Source: an uncultured Collinsella sp. (lineage in GTDB: Bacteria; Actinomycetota; Coriobacteriia; Coriobacteriales; Coriobacteriaceae). Taken from it: DNA of 10,560 nt. Each line of letters begins with the position of its first letter. Positions within the stretch are counted from its first letter, which is position 1. The notes beneath the pieces are model-generated. The model saw nothing but the letters and a program-made list of their open reading frames with translations, had not been told where the DNA came from and ran no database searches. The stretch lies in assembly GCA_900548495.1 (NCBI GenBank), contig URKT01000074.1, positions 1 to 10,560 of the forward strand, given 5' to 3'. Below are positions 6,863-10,560 of the stretch, one piece after another. Position numbers and translations under genes: made by a program.

Positions 6863-8080
6863 GTGGCTATCCACATTGTCGAAGAGGCGAATCGTTGCCT
6901 AGGTTGTAAAAGGGCGTTCTGTCAGATTAAGGGCTGCCCGGTTCAGACGCCTATTCCGCGGGTCATCGACCTGTTCAAACAGCGTCGTCTAGAAGAGGCG
7001 GGCGAGCTGCTGTTCCAGAACAATCCCATGAGCGCGGTCTGCTCCATGGTGTGCAACCATTCGGGCCAGTGCGAGGGTGCTTGCATCCAGGGCCGCAAGG
7101 GCACACCCGTACATTTCTCGAGCATCGAGAACTATATCTCGACAGCGTATTTGGATCGTAAGGAGTGGACGCCCGCGCCGTCGTGCGGCAAACAGGTTGC
7201 TGTGGTCGGTTCCGGTCCTGCCGGTATTACCGTGGCCATTAAGATGGCCCAGCTGGGCTGTGCCGTCACGGTATTTGAGCAGCGCCCCGAGATCGGCGGT
7301 GTGCTGGAGTACGGTATCCCCGAGTTCCGCCTGCCCCGTGCGCTCGTGCAAAAGTATCGTCACGTGATGTGCTCGCTCGGCGTGCGCGTTCGTCCGTCGA
7401 CTACCATCGGCGGTGCGCTCCACATCGACGACCTGCTGCGCGACGGCTACGATGCGGTCTTTGTTGGCACCGGTACCTGGCGAGCTCGCAAACTGGGTAT
7501 TCCCGGCGAGTCGCGCGGCAACGTGCTGTTTGGTATCGATTACCTGGTCGATCCTTCGAGCGTGGCGATCGGACAGAATGTGGCGGTCATCGGTGCCGGT
7601 AACGTGGCCATGGATGTGGCCCGCACGGCGCTGCGCTCGGGCGCTCGTAAGGTCACCGTGTATGCTCGATCGCGCCATATCTCGGCCATCGATGACGAGG
7701 TGGAGCTGACCGAGCTTGACGGTGCCGAGATTGTGTGCGGCAAGGCGATCTGCGCCATCGACGATAACGGTCCGGTGTTCGAGACGGCTATCTTTGACGA
7801 GGACAACAATGTGGTGGGCTATGAGGAAGAGCTCGACCATGCGTCTGCCGACACGGTTGTGATTGCGGCTTCGCAGGTGCCCAAGGACAAGCTTGTGCTT
7901 ACGACGGGTGGCTTGGAGACCGACCATCGCGGCCTTCTTTCGGTCGATGAGAACGGCATGACAACGGTGCCTGGCGTCTTTGCCGCCGGAGACGTGGTCA
8001 ACGGCCCGCTCACCGTGGTCCATGCCGTGGCAGGTGCCAAGCTTGCCGTCGAAGGCATCACCAGCTACCTGGGTCTCTAA
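6863..8080 (+). CDS. GltD/NfnB-like NAD(P)-dependent FAD/iron-sulfur oxidoreductase
   Basis: This 405-aa flavoprotein resembles the glutamate synthase small subunit, NfnB/SudA and the N-terminal part of dihydropyrimidine dehydrogenase. Such proteins move electrons between NAD(P)H and a partner through FAD and two [4Fe-4S] clusters. The N-terminal cluster domain has Cys12, 15, 20, 25 (CLGCKRAFCQIKGCP) and Cys60, 64, 70, 74 (CSMVCNHSGQCEGAC). FAD-binding GSGPAG is at 116-121, then the family motif EYGIPEFRLPR (149-159), NAD(P)-binding IGAGNVAMD (243-251) and a second FAD motif GVFAAGDVV (371-379). The GTG start at 6863 has AAGGGGAG (6851-6858) 4 nt upstream; a TTG at 6836 lies in the hairpin and is less likely. 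It is shorter than typical GltD (about 450-480 aa), mainly because the N-terminus begins almost at the first cluster motif. No large glutamate synthase or NfnA subunit is adjacent, so it may be a stand-alone reductase; partner and physiological reaction are unknown. Confidence 0.88.
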   Translation: MAIHIVEEANRCLGCKRAFCQIKGCPVQTPIPRVIDLFKQRRLEEAGELLFQNNPMSAVCSMVCNHSGQCEGACIQGRKGTPVHFSSIENYISTAYLDRKEWTPAPSCGKQVAVVGSGPAGITVAIKMAQLGCAVTVFEQRPEIGGVLEYGIPEFRLPRALVQKYRHVMCSLGVRVRPSTTIGGALHIDDLLRDGYDAVFVGTGTWRARKLGIPGESRGNVLFGIDYLVDPSSVAIGQNVAVIGAGNVAMDVARTALRSGARKVTVYARSRHISAIDDEVELTELDGAEIVCGKAICAIDDNGPVFETAIFDEDNNVVGYEEELDHASADTVVIAASQVPKDKLVLTTGGLETDHRGLLSVDENGMTTVPGVFAAGDVVNGPLTVVHAVAGAKLAVEGITSYLGL

Positions 8081-8095
8081 CCCATCCCACCCATC

Positions 8096-8166
8096 AGTTG
8101 CGGTGAAATACGGACTGTTTTGGCTGTCAAAAGCCTTATCTACTCCGTATTCCACCGCAACTTTTT
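8096..8166 (+). terminator. Rho-independent terminator with long inverted repeat
   Basis: A 19-bp stem (8096-8114 with 8144-8162, arms beginning AGTTGCGGTG and ending CACCGCAACT; one A-C mismatch) is followed at once by TTTTT (8162-8166). It sits 15 nt after the oxidoreductase stop. The 29-nt loop holds a small GGCT/AGCC stem. The arms are unusually long and sequence-specific for a terminator, so it may instead be or contain a copy of a dispersed palindromic repeat. Confidence 0.75.
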
Positions 8167-8214
8167 GGGGGTTGAGCAGAGACTGGGGGAGCGCGTGCGG
8201 TCGGGTGCTGCACG

Positions 8215-8243
8215 GTTGCTGGTACGATAGGTACGTTAGCAAC
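8215..8243 (+). promoter_or_regulatory. Short dyad in the leader/promoter region of the flavin reductase gene
   Basis: GTTGCT (8215-8220) and AGCAAC (8238-8243) are reverse complements flanking two GTAC tetramers (8222-8225 and 8231-8234). TACGAT (8223-8228) inside it could serve as a -10 box, though no good -35 is visible at proper spacing. It could be an operator or a leader hairpin 34 bp upstream of the start codon. Support is weak. Confidence 0.25.
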
Positions 8244-8277
8244 TGCCGCCGAGCGGCTCAAACGAAAGGAAGCCTGT

Positions 8278-10226
8278 ATGGAGTCATCCGCCTACCCGAT
8301 GCTCTTTAGCCCGATCAAGGTCGGTACGACCGAGGTCAAGAACCGCGTCTTTATGCCGCCGGTGTCCACCAACCTGGCCGATCATGGCTATGTGACCGAT
8401 GACTTGGTCGATCATTACCGTGCCCGTGCCAAGGGCGGTGTTGGCCTCATCATTACCGAGGTCGTGACGGTCGAGCCCACCTATACCTATCTGCCGGGTG
8501 ACATGTGCTGCTACGACGACACGTTTATCCCTGGCTGGGAAAAGCTCGCCGCAGCCGTCCACGAGTACGGCTGCAAGATCATGCCGCAGCTCTTCCATCC
8601 CGCCTATATGGCCTTTAACGTTCCGGGCACGCCGCGTCTGATCGCTCCGTCCTTTGTGGGCCCGTCCTATGCCCGCGAGGCGCCGCGCCCCATTACGGTC
8701 GATGAGATTCACGAGCTTACGCATCAGTTTGGCGACGCTGCCGTGCGTATGCAGAAGGCTGGCGTCGATGGCGTTGAAGTCCATGCGGCACACGCCCACG
8801 GCATGCTCGGCGGCTTTTTGACTCCGCTCTACAACAAGCGTACCGACGAGTACGGCGGCTCGCTCGACGCCCGCATGCGCTTCTTACTCGAGGTCATCGC
8901 CGAGATTCGCGAGCGCTGCGGCAAGGACTTTATCATCGACGTCCGCATCTCGGGCGATGAGTACACCGATGGCGGCCTGACCCTCAATGACATGATTTAT
9001 GTCTCGCGCCGTCTGGAGAAGGCCGGCGTCGACATGATTCACGTGTCGGGCGGTACCACCATCAAGCGCGGCTCCGCGATTCCCGCCGCCGGTACCAGCA
9101 GGCCTCGCATGCCGCCTGCTCGCGCGAGATCAAAAAGCACGTCAACATTCCCGTTGCCACCGTCGGACGCATTAACGAGGCTTGGATCGCCGAGGAGCTG
9201 ATCGAGGACGGTGCCGCCGACATCTGCATGATGGGCCGCGCCAATCTGTGCGATGCCGAGTTCTGCAATAAGGCCGCTGCCGGCAACGCCGACGATATTC
9301 GCCCCTGCATTGGCTGCCTGCGCTGCCTGAACGGCATTATGTTCGGCAAGCGCATCTCTTGCACCGTTAATCCGGACGTGGAGCGCGACGAAGCTGGCTA
9401 CGAGCCTGCCGCCGAGGCCAAGAACGTGCTCGTTGTGGGTGCTGGTCCTGCGGGCATGGAGGCAGCCTACATTGCCGCCAAGCGCGGCCACAACGTGGTG
9501 CTCGTGGATAAGCAGGATGAGCCGGGCGGCGAGATGCGCATCGCAGCCGTTCCGCCGGCAAAGCAGGAGCTCACCCGCGTGATCAAGTATCAGTACCGTC
9601 GCCTGGCCGAGGCCGGCGTGAAGTGCGTATTTGGCACCGAGCTTACTGCCGAGGACATTCAGCGTGACTACGCGGGTTACGAGGTTGTCCTGGCTTATGG
9701 CGCCGAGCCTATCGCTCCGGCCTTTATGCAGGGCTTTAAGCAGGTTATGACGGCTGACGACCTGCTGGGTGGCAAGGCTTTCCCGGGCAAGAAGATCGTC
9801 ATCGTGGGCGGCGGCACCGTCGGTTGCGAGACGGCAGATTACCTGGCCCCGCTGGTCAACGACCTGTCGCCGGCCAATCGCGATGTCACCGTCATCGAGA
9901 TGACCAAGACACTCGCCGCCAACGAGGGTGGTGCCGGTCGCGCGGTGCTTATCACGCGCATGCTCTCCAAGGGCGTTCATGTGCTGACAGAGGCCAAGGT
10001 GACCGAGATTACCGAGGACACTATCAGCTACGAAAAGGACGGCGAGGTCCACACCATCACCGGTGCCAATACGCTGGTGCTTGCCATGGGCTATCGTCCC
10101 AATACCAAGTTGGCCGACGACCTTGCCGCTGCCGGCGTTACCACCCACGTGCTGGGCGACGCCAACAAGTGCGGCAACATCCGCGATGCCATCGGCGACG
10201 GCTACAAGGTTGCCTGCGAGCTCTAG
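8278..10226 (+). CDS. Old-yellow-enzyme / 2,4-dienoyl-CoA reductase-type flavin oxidoreductase, frameshifted
   Basis: Two adjoining frames together encode one protein of about 649 aa of the NADH:flavin oxidoreductase family (enoate reductase, FldZ, BaiCD, FadH-like), which reduces activated C=C bonds using FMN, [4Fe-4S] and FAD. Frame one (8278-9096) gives the FMN TIM barrel: PIKVGTTEVKNRVFMPPVS near the start, HAAHAHGMLGGFLTP (169-183) and the RTDEYGGSLDAR segment (188-199). The reading then passes to the frame of 9099-10226, starting QASHAACSREIKK. That part carries cluster cysteines at about 344, 347, 350, 362 (CIGCLRC..C), FAD-binding VVGAGPAG (about 388) and NAD-binding VGGGTVGCE (about 511). 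Read without correction, frame one runs into unrelated sequence and stops at 9201. AAAGGA lies about 7 nt before the ATG. Family resemblance is strong on both sides, so this is a single gene with a one-base deletion, real or an assembly error. The substrate (dietary enoate, bile acid intermediate or other) is unknown. Confidence 0.9.
9091..9104 (+). other. Frameshift site in the flavin reductase gene
   Basis: Up to GGT ACC (9091-9096) the first frame reads IPAAGT; from CAG at 9099 the +2-shifted frame reads QASHAA, the natural continuation in this family. Only two bases (AG, 9097-9098) lie between, so one base is missing. Restoring a C (GGTACCCAGCAG) would give AAGTQQASHAA. The likely cause is loss of one C from a CCC run. 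Confidence 0.85.
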
Positions 10227-10257
10227 TCAACCCCTTTGCGCCAATCGATTGCAAAAA

Positions 10258-10291
10258 GCGGCGGCTGCCCTGTGTGTTGGGCAGCCGCCGC
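10258..10291. terminator. Bidirectional Rho-independent terminator
   Basis: A perfect 13-bp GC-rich stem (GCGGCGGCTGCCC, 10258-10270, with its complement 10279-10291) has an 8-nt loop TGTGTGTT. On the minus strand the stem is followed directly by TTTTT (complement of A's at 10253-10257), an ideal terminator for the convergent regulator gene. On the plus strand CTGCG and then TTTT (10297-10300) follow, a weaker tail for the flavin reductase gene. Confidence 0.9.
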
Positions 10292-10325
10292 CTGCGTTTT
10301 GCCAAAGAAAGATTATTGTCGGGCC

Positions 10326-10560
10326 CTAAATGCCTTTTGCTTCTGCTCCCTCCGCAATCATGTCGCGGTTATACACCAGGTGCAGATACATCGCGTCGTG
10401 CACGGCGGTGGGATTGCGTGAGGCGATGGCGTCGGCCACATCGCGGTGCGTGTGGATAGTTTCCTCGACGAGCTTTTTGCCGGTCACGTCGATAAAGAGG
10501 GGGACGGATGCCTTGAACACGCCCATCAGGCGGGGAACGACGAGGTTTCCGGAGCTCTCG
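10326..10560 (-). CDS. GntR-family regulator, FCD (FadR-type) C-terminal domain, partial
   Basis: The last 77 residues of a minus-strand gene enter from the right edge; the N-terminal winged-helix domain is outside the window. The visible part reads ESSGNLVVPRLM, then KLVEETIHTHRDVADAIASRN and AVHDAMYLHLVYNRD. It matches the end of the all-alpha FCD ligand-binding domain of FadR-subfamily GntR regulators, including the THRDVADAI and AMYLHL helices that carry metal-binding histidines. In-frame codons continue unbroken to the edge, so the ATG at 10526 is internal rather than the start. The FCD group includes the uronate regulators ExuR and UxuR, which would suit a pectin neighbourhood, but the gene is convergent with and separated by a terminator from the other genes, so its targets are unknown. 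Confidence 0.85.
   Translation of the reverse strand, partial: ESSGNLVVPRLMGVFKASVPLFIDVTGKKLVEETIHTHRDVADAIASRNPTAVHDAMYLHLVYNRDMIAEGAEAKGI

Noticed and set aside
6989..8242. 417-aa minus-strand open frame opposite the GltD-like gene
   Set aside because: The plus strand encodes cluster cysteines and two Rossmann motifs; the minus frame is a shadow that also runs through the terminator.
8614..8624. TAACGTTCC match resembling the operator core
   Set aside because: It lies inside the flavin reductase coding region where it encodes conserved residues, and it lacks dyad symmetry.
9039..10148. 369-aa minus-strand open frame opposite the flavin reductase
   Set aside because: It spans the frameshift and mirrors conserved FAD/NAD motifs on the other strand; no family resemblance.
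9228..10226. Separate FAD-dependent oxidoreductase gene starting at ATG 9228
   Set aside because: Homologous sequence continues in this frame upstream to 9099 and the ATG falls inside a conserved barrel motif (ICMMGRANLC), so it is the second half of one gene.

Overview
The window is about 10.5 kb of high-GC bacterial DNA. It carries part of a pectin (homogalacturonan/rhamnogalacturonan) breakdown cluster, followed by two flavin/iron-sulfur oxidoreductase genes and the 3' end of a GntR-type regulator. GC-rich coding, GTG starts, gut-type pectin genes and an old-yellow-enzyme reductase suit a gut actinobacterium of the Coriobacteriia (Collinsella-like). That placement is an impression from gene content and style; no marker gene is present to prove it.

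Bases 1-47 are not genomic. They are an Illumina Nextera i7 adapter (end of P7, an 8-nt index, then the transposase read-2 sequence), so the left edge is an untrimmed contig end. Coding sequence begins at about base 48, inside a truncated GH28 polygalacturonase (to 693). A hairpin (709-745) separates it from an alpha/beta-hydrolase esterase (798-1607). That gene overlaps by 4 bases a 721-aa fusion of a CE8 pectin methylesterase and a second alpha/beta hydrolase (1604-3769). An SGNH esterase follows (3839-4507). A nearly perfect 38-bp palindrome and a second operator-like site 41 bp further on lie in front of a GH105 unsaturated-rhamnogalacturonyl/galacturonyl hydrolase (4615-5853), which is closely coupled to a TIM-barrel sugar isomerase/epimerase-like gene (5855-6760).

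None of the enzymes with a visible N-terminus has a signal peptide. The likely scheme is cytoplasmic processing of imported, methylated and acetylated pectin oligosaccharides: esterases strip methyl and acetyl groups, GH28 and GH105 release galacturonate and unsaturated uronates, and the TIM-barrel protein may act on a released sugar. The transporter, any polysaccharide lyase and the lower uronate pathway are not in the window.

The second half holds a stand-alone GltD/NfnB-like oxidoreductase (6863-8080), a long inverted-repeat terminator (8096-8166), and an old-yellow-enzyme/2,4-dienoyl-CoA reductase-type flavoprotein (8278-10226). The latter is split by an apparent single-base deletion near 9096. 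A bidirectional terminator (10258-10291) separates it from a convergent FCD-domain GntR regulator (10326 to the right edge, minus strand). Leftover adapter plus a one-base frameshift in a well-conserved gene suggest an incompletely polished assembly. The most interesting biology is the esterase-rich intracellular pectin module with its fused methylesterase/hydrolase and the two-site operator before GH105. I see no CRISPR array, tRNA, rRNA, insertion sequence or phage gene.
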